The notes under the pieces are model-generated. The model did not search any database, was not told where the DNA came from, and was given only the letters and a program-made list of their open reading frames with translations. Made by a program: the position numbers and the translations under genes. A DNA stretch of 64,000 bases, taken from Bacteroidales bacterium (GTDB taxonomy: Bacteria; Bacteroidota; Bacteroidia; Bacteroidales; P3). How positions within the stretch are numbered: position 1 is the first letter of the stretch; every line of letters starts with the position of its first letter. The stretch lies in NCBI GenBank assembly GCA_016280915.1, contig JAEEHQ010000094.1, positions 47,952 to 111,951 on the forward strand, given 5' to 3'. Positions 53,925 to 64,000 of the stretch are shown in pieces.

Positions 53925-56900
53925 TTAATCAAATGTTACCTCTAAGCCTAAGCCGCGCAGCTCGTGGACCAACACGTTGAAGGACTCTGGAATGCCCGGA
54001 ACAGGCATGTTGTCACCTTTGACGATGGCCTCATAAGCCTTGGCACGTCCCATCACGTCGTCGGACTTGACGGTAAGAACCTCCTGCAGCACATGCGAAG
54101 CACCAAAGGCTTCGAGTGCCCAGACCTCCATCTCACCGAAACGCTGACCACCAAAATTGGCTTTACCTCCAAGAGGCTGCTGGGTGATGAGGGAGTAAGG
54201 TCCAATACTACGGGCGTGCATCTTGTCGTCAATCATATGGTGCAGCTTCAGCATGTAGATGTAGCCGACAGTTGCAGGCTGGTCGAAACGATCACCCGTC
54301 TCACCATCATAGAGGTAAGTACGACCATTCTCAGGCAGACCGGCCTCACGCATGTAGCCGTTAATCTGTTCGAGGGTGGCACCGTCGAAGATGGGGGTCT
54401 TGAAACGTTTGTTGAGTTTCTTACCAGCCCAACCCAAAACGGTCTCATAAATCTGACCCAGGTTCATACGCGAAGGCACACCCAGAGGATTCAGCACGAT
54501 GTCAACCGGCGTACCGTCGGCCAAGAAAGGCATATCCTCTGCACGGACAATCTTAGAAACGATACCCTTGTTACCGTGGCGACCAGACATCTTATCGCCG
54601 ATGCGCAGTTTGCGCTTCATGGCAATGTACACCTTGGCCATCTGAACGATTCCCGTGGGCAGGTCGTCACCAACTGTGAGGGCGAACTTATTACGTGTGA
54701 AACGTCCGTTGATTTCGCGGTTCTTAATATTATAGTTGTTCAACAAATCTTTGATAAGGTTGTTGGTCTCCTTATCCGAGGTCCACTTGTTGGGACTGAC
54801 TTCGGTGTAGTCGATAGCCTTGAGGGCTTTGGAGGTGAACTTGGCCTTCTTGGGGATAAGCTCCTCTTTGTGGTTCGTATAAACACCGTTGGAAGTCTTG
54901 CCTGCCAGGATGATAAGCAGACGGTCCACCAGCTTCTCCTTCAGTTCGAGCAACTCATTATTGTACTCTTCCTCGGGTTTGGCCAGCAGCTCCTTCTCAC
55001 GGGCGCGCTGCTTGCGGTCGCGGATAATCTTGGCAAAAAGTTTCTTGTCAATAACAACACCACGCACCGAAGGAGGTACCTTCAACGAAGCGTCCTTCAC
55101 ATCGCCAGCCTTGTCGCCAAAAATGGCACGCAGCAATTTCTCCTCTGGAGTGGGATCCGACTCGCCCTTAGGCGTAATCTTACCTATCAAGATGTCGCCC
55201 TCCTTCACTTCAGCACCGATGCGGATGATACCATTCTCATCAAGGTCCTTGGTGGCTTCGTTACTGACGTTGGGAATATCGCGCGTGAGCTCTTCGGGAC
55301 CACGTTTGGTCTCGCGGACCTCCAAGGTATACTCCTCAACATGGACAGAAGTGAAAATATCTTCGCGGACGACACGTTCCGAAATCACAACGGCATCCTC
55401 AAAGTTATAACCCTTCCAAGGCATAAAGGCCACCATCATGTTGCGGCCGAGAGCCAGCTCACCGCCTTGGGTGGCGTAACCCTCGCAGAGCACTTGGCCC
55501 TTCTTCACCTTGTCGCCCTTGCGCACGATGGGGCGCAAGTTGATAGAGGTGGAGTGGTTGGTACGCTGGTAGCGGGTCAGTTTGTATTCATGAATATCGT
55601 CGTCGAAAGAAACCAAGCGCTCTTTCTCAGTACGGTTGTGGCGGATGACAATCTTAGTGGAGTCAACATACTCAACAACACCATCGCCGAGGGAGTTGAG
55701 CAGCACGCGGCTATCTTCGGCCACCGATTTCTCAATACCGGTTCCGACAATAGGAATCTCAGGATTGAGCAGAGGCACAGCCTGACGCATCATGTTCGAT
55801 CCCATCAGCGCACGGTTAGCATCGTCGTGCTCCAAGAAAGGAATAAGCGATGCAGCGATAGAAGCAATCTGGTTGGAGCCCAAGTCCATCAGGTCTACCT
55901 CCTCAGGAGTCACGATGGGGAAGTCAGCCTGATTACGGGCCTTGACACGAGATTCGATAATATTGCCCTGCTCATCCATCTTTGTTGTGGCCTGGGCAAC
56001 AGTCTTGTTCTCCTCACGCTCAGCGGTATAGTATTCGGGCTCCTCGTCCATCATCACGCGGCCATCAACCACACGGCGATAAGGAGTCTCGATGAAACCG
56101 AGCTCATTGATGCGGGCATAAACAGCCAGCGAAGAGATAAGACCAATGTTGGGACCTTCGGGGGTCTCAATGGTACACAAACGGCCGTAATGGGTGTAGT
56201 GTACGTCACGGACCTCAAAGCCTGCGCGTTCACGCGACAGACCTCCAGGACCCAAAGCAGAGATACGACGCTTGTGAGTCACCTCTGCCAGCGGGTTGGT
56301 CTGGTCCATGAACTGCGAAAGCTGGTTGGTGCCGAAGAAAGAATTGATGACCGACGAGAGGGTCTTGGCGTTAATCAGCTCAGTGGGAGTGAACACCTCG
56401 TTGTCGCGCACATTCATGCGCTCACGAATGGTGCGGGACATACGGGCCAAGCCCACGCCGAACTGGTTGTAAAGCTGCTCACCGGAGGTGCGGACGCGAC
56501 GATTCGACAAGTGGTCGATATCGTCCACGTCGGCCTTCTGGTTAATCAGCTGGATAAGGTATTTGATAATCTCGGTGATATCCGTCTGGGTAAGGACACG
56601 GGTCGTGTCGGGGATGTCGAGATTGAGTTTCGTATTGATACGGTAACGTCCCACGTCGCCGAGGTCGTAGCGTTTGTCAGAGAAGAAAAGCTTCTCAATA
56701 ATGCCGCGGGCGGTCTCCTCGTCTGGGGGTTCGGCGTTACGCAACTGACGATAGATATATTCCACAGCCTCCTTCGAGTTGTTGGAAGTATCTTTCTTCA
56801 GCGTATTATAAATGACTGAATAGTCGATGCCATCGCGGTCTTCCACTTTCACCAGGATAGACTTGACATCGAGTTGCAGAATCTTTTCTATATCATCTTC

Positions 56901-57731
56901 GGTAAGCTCCTTGTCGCGCTCAATGACGGTGTCGGTACGCTCCATCGAAACGACCTCGCCAGTATCCTCATCCACGAAATCCTCGGTCCATGAGTCTACC
57001 ACACGGGCGGCCAATTGCTTGCCAAGTACCTTCTTCAAGTTGGCGCGGGAAACCTTCACCTCCTCAGCAAGGTTGAAGATGTCCAGAATGTCCTTATCGG
57101 TCTCGTAACCGATAGCTCTCAGCAGGGTAGTGATGGGAAGCTTCTTCTTACGGTCGATATAGGCGTACATGACGTTGTTGATATCGGTGGTGAACTCCAT
57201 CCAAGAACCCTTGAAGGGAATGATACGGGCCGAATAGAGCTGTGTACCATTAGAATGGTAGGAGGTACCGAAGAAAACGCCGGGTGAACGGTGCAGCTGT
57301 GAAACCACAACACGCTCAGCGCCATTGATGACGAAGGTGCCCTTGGGCGTCATATAGGGTATCATGCCCAGATAGACAGGCTGTTCTATAGCCTGGAAAT
57401 CTTCGTTTTCTGGGTCATTACACGAAAGTTTCAACTTGGCCTTCAGTGGTACACTGTAGGTCAAACCACGCTCGATACATTCCTCGATGGAATAGCGCGG
57501 AGGATCGATAAAATAATCCAGAAACTCTAACGTGAAATTATTACGTGCATCTGAAATCGGAAAATTTTCTTTAAAAACCTTATACAAGCCTTCTTCCAGG
57601 CGGTTGTCGGGGTTTGTCTCAATCTGGAAAAAATCTCTGAATGACTTGAGCTGAATATCAAGAAAGTCCGGGTACTCGTATTTGCGTACAGATGCAAAAT
57701 TTACTACTTCGATAGGTTGATTGTTAGCCAA
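53925..57731 (-). CDS. rpoB: DNA-directed RNA polymerase beta subunit
   Basis: The 1268-residue subunit shows all family blocks: [20 protein letters not shown] in the rifampicin pocket region, then [20 protein letters not shown], and [16 protein letters not shown] near the active site. [20 protein letters not shown] is the C-terminal hallmark. The Rif-pocket residues in view (Gln, Asp-Gln, His, Arg, Ser order) look wild-type by eye. A hairpin (57874-57914) separates it from rplL. Confidence 0.98.
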   Translation of the reverse strand: MANNQPIEVVNFASVRKYEYPDFLDIQLKSFRDFFQIETNPDNRLEEGLYKVFKENFPISDARNNFTLEFLDYFIDPPRYSIEECIERGLTYSVPLKAKLKLSCNDPENEDFQAIEQPVYLGMIPYMTPKGTFVINGAERVVVSQLHRSPGVFFGTSYHSNGTQLYSARIIPFKGSWMEFTTDINNVMYAYIDRKKKLPITTLLRAIGYETDKDILDIFNLAEEVKVSRANLKKVLGKQLAARVVDSWTEDFVDEDTGEVVSMERTDTVIERDKELTEDDIEKILQLDVKSILVKVEDRDGIDYSVIYNTLKKDTSNNSKEAVEYIYRQLRNAEPPDEETARGIIEKLFFSDKRYDLGDVGRYRINTKLNLDIPDTTRVLTQTDITEIIKYLIQLINQKADVDDIDHLSNRRVRTSGEQLYNQFGVGLARMSRTIRERMNVRDNEVFTPTELINAKTLSSVINSFFGTNQLSQFMDQTNPLAEVTHKRRISALGPGGLSRERAGFEVRDVHYTHYGRLCTIETPEGPNIGLISSLAVYARINELGFIETPYRRVVDGRVMMDEEPEYYTAEREENKTVAQATTKMDEQGNIIESRVKARNQADFPIVTPEEVDLMDLGSNQIASIAASLIPFLEHDDANRALMGSNMMRQAVPLLNPEIPIVGTGIEKSVAEDSRVLLNSLGDGVVEYVDSTKIVIRHNRTEKERLVSFDDDIHEYKLTRYQRTNHSTSINLRPIVRKGDKVKKGQVLCEGYATQGGELALGRNMMVAFMPWKGYNFEDAVVISERVVREDIFTSVHVEEYTLEVRETKRGPEELTRDIPNVSNEATKDLDENGIIRIGAEVKEGDILIGKITPKGESDPTPEEKLLRAIFGDKAGDVKDASLKVPPSVRGVVIDKKLFAKIIRDRKQRAREKELLAKPEEEYNNELLELKEKLVDRLLIILAGKTSNGVYTNHKEELIPKKAKFTSKALKAIDYTEVSPNKWTSDKETNNLIKDLLNNYNIKNREINGRFTRNKFALTVGDDLPTGIVQMAKVYIAMKRKLRIGDKMSGRHGNKGIVSKIVRAEDMPFLADGTPVDIVLNPLGVPSRMNLGQIYETVLGWAGKKLNKRFKTPIFDGATLEQINGYMREAGLPENGRTYLYDGETGDRFDQPATVGYIYMLKLHHMIDDKMHARSIGPYSLITQQPLGGKANFGGQRFGEMEVWALEAFGASHVLQEVLTVKSDDVMGRAKAYEAIVKGDNMPVPGIPESFNVLVHELRGLGLEVTFD

Positions 57732-57873
57732 GGGACTTAAATTTTATTTGAACTAGTACTTTTATAATCTTTGTTAAAGTAGCTACTACTCGACGGTCGC
57801 GAGAGGTCTGCGGGAAGCTCTATTAATTGATTCTCTGCATATTAAACTACAGAAAACAAATTTGCATAGCAAA

Positions 57874-57914
57874 GAGGAATAGGCACTCCGGAATCACCGG
57901 AGGCCCTATTCCTC
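57874..57914 (-). terminator. hairpin between rplL and rpoB (likely attenuator)
   Basis: GAGGAATAGG pairs with CCTATTCCTC, extended by an inner CTCCGG/CCGGAG stem. Only short T tracts follow on the minus strand (TTTGC), so partial termination is likely, matching the rplL-rpoB attenuator known in other bacteria. Confidence 0.7.
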
Positions 57915-57935
57915 AAAGAAATCGGATGGTTCAAA

Positions 57936-58319
57936 CTATTTAACCTCGACTTCAGCACCAGCCTCTTCGAGAGCCTTCTTCAGAGAGTCAGCCTCGTCCT
58001 TGCTAACGCCTTCCTTAACGGTCTTGGGAGCACCGTCAACGAGTTCCTTGGACTCTTTCAGGCCCAGGCTAGCGAGATCCTTAACAGCCTTCACGACGGC
58101 CAGTTTCTTGGTAGCATCGGGAACACCCTTCAGGATAACGTCGAAAGCGGTCTTCTCCTCAGCAGCAGCTGCGCCAGCAGCGGCACCAGGAGCGGCAACT
58201 GCAACAGCAGCAGCAGCGGGTTCGATACCATATTCTTCTTTCAGAACGTCAGCGAGTTCTTTAACTTCTTTAACGGTTAAGTTTACTAATTCTTCAGCAA
58301 TAGCTTTGATGTCTGCCAT
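57936..58319 (-). CDS. rplL: 50S ribosomal protein L7/L12
   Basis: The 127-residue protein has the N-terminal dimerisation helix, the Ala/Gly-rich hinge ([20 protein letters not shown]), and the C-terminal domain [20 protein letters not shown] with [20 protein letters not shown]. It forms the stalk that recruits translation factors and follows rplJ as usual. Confidence 0.98.
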   Translation of the reverse strand: MADIKAIAEELVNLTVKEVKELADVLKEEYGIEPAAAAVAVAAPGAAAGAAAAEEKTAFDVILKGVPDATKKLAVVKAVKDLASLGLKESKELVDGAPKTVKEGVSKDEADSLKKALEEAGAEVEVK

Positions 58320-58406
58320 GACTTTATTTTTTTAATGTGTTTTTACTAAATTAAATTGTTGTTTGTTGTTGGACTTTTCGCGGGGTCCGGCCCGGTTGTG
58401 TAAAGC

Positions 58407-58937
58407 TTATTCGGCTTTCTCTTCTAATGTTTTCAATACACCAGTAATGGTATTGGCACCCGACTGGAGCTGAGAAATAACATTCTTGACGGGAGACTGC
58501 AGCAGGGCAACCACGTCGGCAATGAGCTCGTTCTTGGACTTGATGTTGACAAGTGCGTCGAGATGCTCTTCGCCAATGTAGAAACACTCTTCCACATAGG
58601 CACCCTTCAGGATGGGTTTCTTAGCGCCTTTCTCCTTCTCGCGAAACTCTTTGATGAGTTTGGCAGGAGCGTTGTTGGTGTTAGAAAGCATTATGGCGGT
58701 CTCGCCCTTGATCACGGGGAAGAGCTCGGAATAGTCAATTCCGGTGCGCTCCATAGCCTTGATCAGCAGAGCGTTCTTTACGACCTCCAACTTGACCTCT
58801 TTGCGGAATGCGGAACGACGCAATTTGCTGGTCTGCACAGAGTTCAAGCCACCCATGTCAGCAATATAGATGAGGGGGTAGGACTTGATTTCCTCGCACA
58901 GTTGGTCAATCAGCTGGTCTTTAAGTTCTTTTCTCAT
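58407..58937 (-). CDS. rplJ: 50S ribosomal protein L10
   Basis: The 176-residue stalk base protein starts MRKELKDQLIDQLCEEIKSY, with YIADMGGLNSVQTSKLRRSA and GTAIMLSN-like GETAIMLSNTNNAPAKLIKE as family marks. The C-terminal helix binds L7/L12 dimers. In many bacteria L10 regulates its own operon by leader RNA binding; no such leader was resolved in the 23-nt gap to rplA. Confidence 0.97.
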   Translation of the reverse strand: MRKELKDQLIDQLCEEIKSYPLIYIADMGGLNSVQTSKLRRSAFRKEVKLEVVKNALLIKAMERTGIDYSELFPVIKGETAIMLSNTNNAPAKLIKEFREKEKGAKKPILKGAYVEECFYIGEEHLDALVNIKSKNELIADVVALLQSPVKNVISQLQSGANTITGVLKTLEEKAE

Positions 58938-58959
58938 AATGATTTCAATAAATTAAAGG

Positions 58960-59655
58960 TTACAAGGTAGCGGCTTTCGTGTCAACTTTCACACCAGCAC
59001 TCATGGTGCTGCTCAGGGTGATGCTCTTCACATAGGTGCCCTTTGCAGCAGAGGGTTTCAGCTTGATAATGGCCTGAAGCACCTCGCGAGCGTTGTCGAC
59101 AATCTTGTTGTTGTCGAAGGAACACTTAGCAACGGCAGTGTGGATGATACCAAACTTGTCGACCTTGAAGTCAATCTTACCGGCCTTGGCTTCCTGGACA
59201 GCCTTGCCAACTTCCATTGTAACGGTGCCAGTCTTGGGGTTCGGCATCAAACCACGGGGACCGAGGATGCGGCCGAGAGCACCAATCTTGGGCATACAAC
59301 TGGGCATGGTAATGATAACATCAACGTCGGTCCAACCACCCTTAATCTTGGCGATATACTCGTCCAGACCATAGTAGTCGGCGCCGGCAGCCTTAGCCTC
59401 TTCTTCCTTATCGGGGGTGCAGAGCACCAGGACGCGGACAGTCTTACCGGTGCCGTGAGGCAGGGTAACGCTACCACGCACCATCTGGTTGGCCTTACGA
59501 GGGTCAACACCCAAACGAACGTCAATGTCTACAGAAGCGTCAAACTTAGTGTAGGTGATGTTCTTCACAACCTCAACAGCCTCTTCCAAGGAGTAGATGT
59601 TGTTCTTGTCGAATTTGGCTAAAGCTTCTTTCTGTTTCTTAGTTAATTTTGCCAT
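58960..59655 (-). CDS. rplA: 50S ribosomal protein L1
   Basis: The 231-residue protein has [40 protein letters not shown] and the diagnostic [20 protein letters not shown]. It lies between rplK and rplJ, the conserved order. Confidence 0.98.
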   Translation of the reverse strand: MAKLTKKQKEALAKFDKNNIYSLEEAVEVVKNITYTKFDASVDIDVRLGVDPRKANQMVRGSVTLPHGTGKTVRVLVLCTPDKEEEAKAAGADYYGLDEYIAKIKGGWTDVDVIITMPSCMPKIGALGRILGPRGLMPNPKTGTVTMEVGKAVQEAKAGKIDFKVDKFGIIHTAVAKCSFDNNKIVDNAREVLQAIIKLKPSAAKGTYVKSITLSSTMSAGVKVDTKAATL

Positions 59656-59720
59656 GTTTCTTTGATTTTGTGGTCACCGCACCGCGCTGTGGCGATGCTA
59701 CCACTGTTAATGTTTTAAAT

Positions 59721-60164
59721 TTACTTTGCAAGGGGGTTCTCGCCTTTGACGGTGATACCCATGCTGCGTGCAGTGCCGGCAACCATGCTCATAGCTGATT
59801 CAATCGTGAAGCAGTTGAGGTCAGGCATCTTGGCTTCTGCAATCTGACGTACCTGCTCCCAAGTCACAGAAGCAACCTTCACGCGGTTGGGTTCGCCAGA
59901 ACCCTTGGCAGCCTTGGAAACCTCTTTCAGCGACACGGCAACAGGGGGATTCTTAACTACAAAGTCAAAGGACTTGTCGGTGTACACAGTGATAATGACA
60001 GGCACAATCTTGCCAGCCTTATCCTGGGTACGGGCATTGAACTGCTTGCAGAACTCCATGATGTTCACACCCTTGGCACCCAGAGCGGGTCCGACGGGAG
60101 GAGCGGGGTTAGCTGCACCGCCTTTGATTTGTAATTTAATCAATCCTGCAACTTCTTTTGCCAT
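59721..60164 (-). CDS. rplK: 50S ribosomal protein L11
   Basis: The 147-residue protein has [40 protein letters not shown] and the C-terminal rRNA-binding [14 protein letters not shown]. It forms the GTPase-associated centre. It follows nusG by 42 nt. Confidence 0.98.
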   Translation of the reverse strand: MAKEVAGLIKLQIKGGAANPAPPVGPALGAKGVNIMEFCKQFNARTQDKAGKIVPVIITVYTDKSFDFVVKNPPVAVSLKEVSKAAKGSGEPNRVKVASVTWEQVRQIAEAKMPDLNCFTIESAMSMVAGTARSMGITVKGENPLAK

Positions 60165-60206
60165 TTTGATTTAAACTTTTTGAATTTTGTTAGTTAACAA
60201 TAGTTA

Positions 60207-60755
60207 CTACTCCTTCTCAACCTGATTGTAGCCGAGCTCAAGAGGAGTCTTGCGACCGAAGATCTTGACCGTAACCTTCAATTTCTTCTTCTCGTCGTTC
60301 ACCTCTTCCACAATGCCGGCAAAACTGCTGAACGGACCGTCGATAACCTTGACGTTCTCGCCCACCAAGAATGTGTCGCCATTGCCCTCAATAGCATCTA
60401 ACTGGTCGTCCATCTTGCCCAGAATGCGGTTGATTTCGGCCTGACGCATGGGGATGGGACTGCCACCGCCCGACTCACGCAGAAAATCCAACACATTGGG
60501 CACATTCTGGATGACAGGAATGATTTCGTCACGCAAGTCGGCCTCAATCAACACGTAGCCGGGAAGATAATTGCGGTCCTTGACCACCTTTTTCCCGTTA
60601 CGGATCGAAACGACCTTTTCGGTAGGAACAAGAACTTGGGGCACATCTTCGCTCCAGCCACGCTTGGCCATTTCGCTCTCTATGTACTCCTTAGCCTTCT
60701 TCTCTTTGCCGCTAATTGCTCTGACGACATACCATTTTTTAGACTGCTGCTCCAT
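60207..60755 (-). CDS. nusG: transcription termination/antitermination factor NusG
   Basis: The 182-residue protein has KKWYVVRAISGKEKKAKEYI, RNYLPGYVLIEADLRDEIIP and RESGGGSPIPMRQAEINRIL. The KOW domain is VGENVKVIDGPFSSFAGIVE. It is the general factor, distinct from the UpxY paralogue at 30053-30604, and couples polymerase to Rho or ribosomes. A 140-bp gap separates it from secE. Confidence 0.98.
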   Translation of the reverse strand: MEQQSKKWYVVRAISGKEKKAKEYIESEMAKRGWSEDVPQVLVPTEKVVSIRNGKKVVKDRNYLPGYVLIEADLRDEIIPVIQNVPNVLDFLRESGGGSPIPMRQAEINRILGKMDDQLDAIEGNGDTFLVGENVKVIDGPFSSFAGIVEEVNDEKKKLKVTVKIFGRKTPLELGYNQVEKE

Positions 60756-60895
60756 GTTGTTGCTTAAAGAATAGTGATTTTATACTCATTTGTCTCGCGA
60801 CAACTGCCGGGACAAACGCGCATTGATTGGACAAGCAAGACAGATGCCAAGTCTCAAAAAAATTTGGGAAGCAAGACTTCGCTGTCTGTCAGGCC

Positions 60896-61111
60896 TTATC
60901 CAATTAAAGCATAAAAGTATCCAAGTAAACCCTTCCAACCCATGTTCTGGGCTCCGAACACGAAGTCCATCAAGAACACGACCAGGGCCAAAATAAGAGC
61001 TGCCACGGCAACGACCACTGCGCTGCTCTGCAACTCCTTAAACGACGGCCACGACACCTTGTGCACCAATTCGTCGTAGCTCTCTTTCACGTAATTACCT
61101 AACTTAGACAT
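60896..61111 (-). CDS. secE: preprotein translocase subunit SecE
   Basis: The 71-residue protein has the SecE amphipathic helix YDELVHKVSWPSFKELQSSA followed by one membrane span (VVVAVAALILALVVFLMDFV). The short single-span form is normal outside enterobacteria. It clamps SecY. The order secE-nusG is conserved. Confidence 0.95.
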   Translation of the reverse strand: MSKLGNYVKESYDELVHKVSWPSFKELQSSAVVVAVAALILALVVFLMDFVFGAQNMGWKGLLGYFYALIG

Positions 61112-61131
61112 TTGATATCAATTATTTTTTG

Positions 61132-61202
61132 CAGGGGCAGAGAGAATCGAACTCCCAACATCGGTTTTGGAGACCGGCATTATACCATTTAACTATGCCC
61201 CT
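61132..61202 (-). tRNA. tRNA-Trp (anticodon CCA)
   Basis: Acceptor AGGGGCA pairs with TGCCCCT; the anticodon loop reads CTCCAAA (CCA). T arm GGGAG TTCGATT CTCTC. It sits between tuf and secE, and CCA is not encoded at the 3' end. Confidence 0.95.
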
Positions 61203-61246
61203 ATGCAAGGCGCGACTGGCGTCGCGCCTTTATTGTGGGTTAGATC

Positions 61247-62434
61247 TTATTCAATGATCTTGGTCACCTGACCAGAACCAACGGTGCGGCCACCCTCGCG
61301 GATAGCGAAACGCAGGTTCTCGTTCAGAGCGATGTCGGAGATAAGGTTGACATGGATAGTCAAGTTATCGCCAGGCATAACCATCTCGCGGCCCTCGGGG
61401 AGAGTGATCTCACCGGTGACATCGGTGGTGCGGAAATAGAACTGAGGACGATATTTGTTGTGGAAAGGAGTGTGACGGCCACCCTCTTCCTTCTTCAGGA
61501 TATAGACAGCAGCCTCGAACTCGTGGTGAGGATGAACCGAACCGGGGGCGGCGATAACCATACCACGACGGATTTCGTCCTTGTCGATACCACGGAGCAG
61601 CAGACCCACATTGTCACCAGCCTCACCTTCGTCAAGGATCTTGCGGAACATCTCAACACCGGTAACGGTGCTCTTCAGCTTCTCGGCACCCATACCAATG
61701 ATGTCGACGGGGTCGCCAGTGTGGATAACGCCAGTCTCGATACGGCCAGTACCTACGGTACCACGACCAGTGATGGAGAAGACGTCCTCGATGGGCATCA
61801 GGAAGGGTTTGTCAACTGCACGTGCGGGCAGAGGAATCCAAGTGTCAACAGCATTCATCAGTTCCTCGACAGCCTTCACACCTTCGGGTTCGCCATTCAG
61901 AGCGGCCAAAGCGGAGCCACGGATAACGGGAATATTGTCGCCATCGAAATCATAAGAGCTCAGGAGCTCGCGGATTTCCATCTCAACGAGGTCGAGCAGC
62001 TCGGGGTCGTCAACCAAGTCGCACTTGTTCATGAAAACAACCAACTGGGGAACACCCACCTGACGAGCGAGCAGGATGTGCTCACGAGTCTGGGGCATAG
62101 GACCGTCGGTAGCAGCAACAACCAGGATAGCACCATCCATCTGGGCAGCACCGGTAACCATGTTCTTCACATAGTCAGCGTGGCCGGGGCAGTCAACGTG
62201 TGCATAGTGACGGGTCTCGGTCTGATACTCAACGTGAGCGGTGTTGATAGTGATACCACGCTCTTTCTCTTCGGGAGCGGAGTCAATGGAGTCGAAAGAC
62301 TTAACTTCGGAGAGACCTTTTTCAGCCAACACCTTGGTGATAGCAGCGGTCAGAGTGGTTTTGCCGTGGTCAACGTGTCCGATGGTACCAATGTTGACGT
62401 GCGGTTTAGAACGATCAAATTTTTCTTTTGCCAT
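61247..62434 (-). CDS. tuf: elongation factor Tu
   Basis: The 395-residue GTPase has G1 [14 protein letters not shown], the switch I region [21 protein letters not shown]3 [13 protein letters not shown]4 FMNKCDLV and G5 [10 protein letters not shown]. Domain 2 has [17 protein letters not shown], and domain 3 ends [20 protein letters not shown]. It delivers aminoacyl-tRNA to the ribosome. Only this copy is in view; it follows four tRNA genes as in many bacteria. Confidence 0.99.
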   Translation of the reverse strand: MAKEKFDRSKPHVNIGTIGHVDHGKTTLTAAITKVLAEKGLSEVKSFDSIDSAPEEKERGITINTAHVEYQTETRHYAHVDCPGHADYVKNMVTGAAQMDGAILVVAATDGPMPQTREHILLARQVGVPQLVVFMNKCDLVDDPELLDLVEMEIRELLSSYDFDGDNIPVIRGSALAALNGEPEGVKAVEELMNAVDTWIPLPARAVDKPFLMPIEDVFSITGRGTVGTGRIETGVIHTGDPVDIIGMGAEKLKSTVTGVEMFRKILDEGEAGDNVGLLLRGIDKDEIRRGMVIAAPGSVHPHHEFEAAVYILKKEEGGRHTPFHNKYRPQFYFRTTDVTGEITLPEGREMVMPGDNLTIHVNLISDIALNENLRFAIREGGRTVGSGQVTKIIE

Positions 62435-62528
62435 GTTTAATACGTATTAAATGTTAACAATTATTACTCTTTCACATTCAACGAGGGCGAAAATCCTCTC
62501 GTCCTCGATAATTTTTTGCATAAAAAAG

Positions 62529-62601
<73 letters not shown>

Positions 62602-62652
62602 TTTTTACTTTGAAGCGTAGGCGTTCCTCTTGCCTGTCTCCGCTAAATGTCG

Positions 62653-62725
62653 AGCGGAAGACGGGGCTCGACCCCGCCACCTATAGCTTGGAAGGCTATC
62701 GCTCTACCAAATGAGCTACTTCCGC
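62653..62725 (-). tRNA. tRNA-Gly (anticodon TCC)
   Basis: Acceptor GCGGAAG pairs with CTTCCGC; the anticodon loop CTTCCAA gives TCC. T arm CGGGG TCGAG CCCCG. Confidence 0.95.
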
Positions 62726-62740
62726 TTCTTTGTAGGTTCG

Positions 62741-62822
62741 TGGGGAAGAGTGGACTCGAACCACTGAACTCCGAAGAGGACAGATTTACAGTCTGTTGCA
62801 ATTGCCACTATGCGACTTCCCC
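62741..62822 (-). tRNA. tRNA-Tyr (anticodon GTA)
   Basis: Acceptor GGGGAAG pairs with CTTCCCC; the anticodon loop CTGTAAA gives GTA. It has the long variable arm of bacterial tRNA-Tyr, total 82 nt. Confidence 0.95.
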
Positions 62823-62859
62823 ATGTTTCTTGCCGAATTCCCTCTTGGTGTAGAATTCG

Positions 62860-62932
62860 AGCCGATGAAGGGACTCGAACCCCCGACAGGCTGATTACAA
62901 ATCAGCTACTCTACCAACTGAGTTACATCGGC
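62860..62932 (-). tRNA. tRNA-Thr (anticodon TGT)
   Basis: Acceptor GCCGATG pairs with CATCGGC; the anticodon loop TTTGTAA gives TGT. It is the first tRNA of the tuf transcript. Confidence 0.95.
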
Positions 62933-62977
62933 TTTTACAGCTTGTCAAACAACTCTCGTTCTCTTGATTTGAGGTTG

Positions 62978-63009
62978 CAAAAATACTACTTTTTTCCCAA
63001 CAGACCAAA
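62978..63009 (-). promoter_or_regulatory. promoter of the tRNA-tuf-secE-nusG-rpl-rpo transcript
   Basis: On the minus strand TTTG at 63009-63006 and TATTTTTG at 62985-62978, with a 20-bp spacer, match the -33/-7 consensus. The start site would lie about 40 bp before tRNA-Thr. Confidence 0.8.
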
Positions 63010-63608
63010 TTATTTTTGCATTTTTCTTTAAAAAATTTCTCAATCCACTGAAAATCAAAATAAATCAAACCAAACTTTTTTGCACCACCCCACCAAAAAA
63101 CGCAGCAAAAATCCCCATTGTCCCCCTTTTTTCTCTCCAAATTCAATGCCTCGGCAACAAATAATCAACAACATTTCTGCAATGATTTGGTTTTCAGTTA
63201 CTTTAATTGTGAATAGCCTCAATAAATAAAACACAAAACAAACATATCAATCACACAATCACCATTTTAAGCCATAGTTCATAACTACCCCTCCCAGTCA
63301 TACGGCCACCCCACCCACCCCGCCTATCTGCTTAGACGTAGACCTTAGTCAGGCGAAAGAAAGCCATCATCCACCATCAACTCCTCCTTAGGGGGAAGCC
63401 TGTACTCCGGGTTAGAAACAAGCTTTCATGTACTGGGCAGTTGCTTGCGCAGATCTTGTTTGTAAATAGGAGAAAAAGCGAGATAGTAGCAAGTCAGTAA
63501 AGAGAAGTAAGTGAGAATGAGGTGGAGCTACCAATCATCATCGGTCAGAATGCCCGCTTCGCTGCCGCCATCGGCAACGAACTCCTCTGGGCTCTCATTG
63601 TCCTCTTA
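63010..63608. other. non-coding stretch upstream of the tRNA-tuf promoter
   Basis: No complete gene is seen. A frame with no ATG (63501-63659, plus) translates as ELPIIIGQNARFAAAIGNEL and on through LLWALIVLLNPNR, and may be the tail of a decayed gene; it runs into the 63.6-kb repeat element. It is unrecognised. Confidence 0.4.
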
Positions 63609-63923
63609 AACCCAAATCGGTCATTAGGGGTTAATAACCCGCAGGGAAATTCCTCATAATTAGTCAAATTGATTATCTACTTTCACCGCGCAAAAAAATT
63701 TACTCCTAATTTACTCGTTAATTTACTCCGTATTTACTCAATTCGCCTTTAGGCGCAAAACATCATGCTGCTAAAGCAGAAGAAAGTAAATTACCATAAA
63801 TGCGGAGTAAATTTCAAGTAAATAGAAAATGTTGCTTCAATTAAACGACAAAGAGAAAAATCAGTCATATATTGCACCAAAGCGAAAGTAATAAAGAAGT
63901 CGACCTAATGACCGATTTGGGTT
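63609..63923. repeat. 315-bp element bounded by perfect 20-bp inverted repeats (MITE-like)
   Basis: The left end 63609-63628 is AACCCAAATCGGTCATTAGG and the right end 63904-63923 is its exact reverse complement. The inside has no gene. It contains hairpins CGCCTTTAGGCG and CTGCTAAAGCAG and phased ATTTACTC repeats. No target-site duplication is evident at the flanks, so mobility is unproven. Confidence 0.6.
63697..63739 (+). repeat. four phased (A)ATTTACTC repeats
   Basis: Copies of ATTTACTC occur at 63698, 63709, 63721 and 63732, spaced 11-12 bp apart, near one helical turn. One inverted copy, GAGTAAATT, lies at 63805-63813. This spacing is expected for cooperative protein binding. Confidence 0.6.
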
Positions 63924-64000
63924 AAGGTAGGGTCTATAAATTGCTGTCAATCTATTTTTTTCTTAGTTCGAGCAGATTTCCGTACGGAAGAAGGGAGCAA

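Noticed and set aside
53964..56819. 951-codon open frame on the plus strand opposite rpoB
   Set aside because: It is antisense to a fully conserved rpoB and shows no domain; long shadows arise from rpoB codon bias.
61352..62440. 362-codon open frame opposite tuf
   Set aside because: Exact antisense of the EF-Tu coding region with no recognisable domain.
63697..63813. Possible CRISPR array
   Set aside because: Repeats are 8-9 bp with 3-bp spacing and no unique spacers; no cas genes in the window.

Overview
The window reads as a chromosome segment from a member of the Bacteroidota, most likely order Bacteroidales and probably Prevotellaceae. The signs are promoters of the TTTG / TAnnTTTG (-33/-7) type, a TonB-dependent receptor with an N-terminal carboxypeptidase-regulatory-like domain, lipoproteins with LTSC and MASC lipoboxes, a UpxY-type antiterminator heading a polysaccharide operon, and a DUF3467 gene beside rpoC. 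Species assignment is inference.

Layout. (1) 1-3654: partial TonB-dependent receptor, small PAS protein and phosphate butyryltransferase (all minus), facing a P-loop protein that resembles the lysine 5,6-aminomutase reactivase subunit KamB. (2) 3796-30604: one very long minus-strand surface-polysaccharide operon, read from a promoter near 30.74 kb to a strong terminator at 3742-3778. Order of transcription: UpxY-type antiterminator, initiating sugar transferase, Wzm, GtrA, DPM1-like GT2, Glf, Wzt, two GT2s, an aldolase / Rossmann / ATP-grasp cassette, GT2, CE4 deacetylase, GT2, GT-C membrane protein, UDP-HexNAc 4-epimerase, GT4, a 457-bp gap, CapK-like, acyltransferase, DUF354, CE4-like, Wza-like lipoprotein, Wzc-like BY-kinase with a (YG)11 tail, sugar aminotransferase. 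(3) 30905-32557: M49-like metallopeptidase lipoprotein. (4) tRNA-Ser, then a small plus-strand glycan locus at 33439-39152 (GT2, GT-C-like membrane protein, GT4, asparagine-synthase-like enzyme lacking its Cys2 nucleophile). (5) sbcDC, then a GT2 translationally coupled to a MutS-like (KamC-like) ATPase, a POT peptide transporter and a Sua5/YrdC protein. (6) 49057-62932: the classical information-processing block tRNA-Thr/Tyr/Gly/Thr - tuf - tRNA-Trp - secE - nusG - rplK - rplA - rplJ - rplL - rpoB - rpoC - DUF3467, all minus. (7) 62933-64000: no gene that can be supported, but a 315-bp element bounded by a perfect 20-bp inverted repeat and carrying phased ATTTACTC repeats.

How the genes work together. 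The large operon should make a Galf-containing polysaccharide (Glf), probably with N-acetylhexosamine (WbpP/TviC-type epimerase) and a 3- or 4-amino-deoxysugar (DegT-type aminotransferase). Chains would be exported by Wzm/Wzt, and the Wza-like and Wzc-like proteins would handle outer-membrane passage and length control. The least explained part is the adjacent aldolase, nucleotide-fold protein and ATP-grasp ligase. I infer these build a carbon-chain acid from a 2-oxo acid and attach it as an amide to the glycan or a precursor. The ribosomal/RNA polymerase block is ordinary housekeeping and serves as a phylogenetic anchor.
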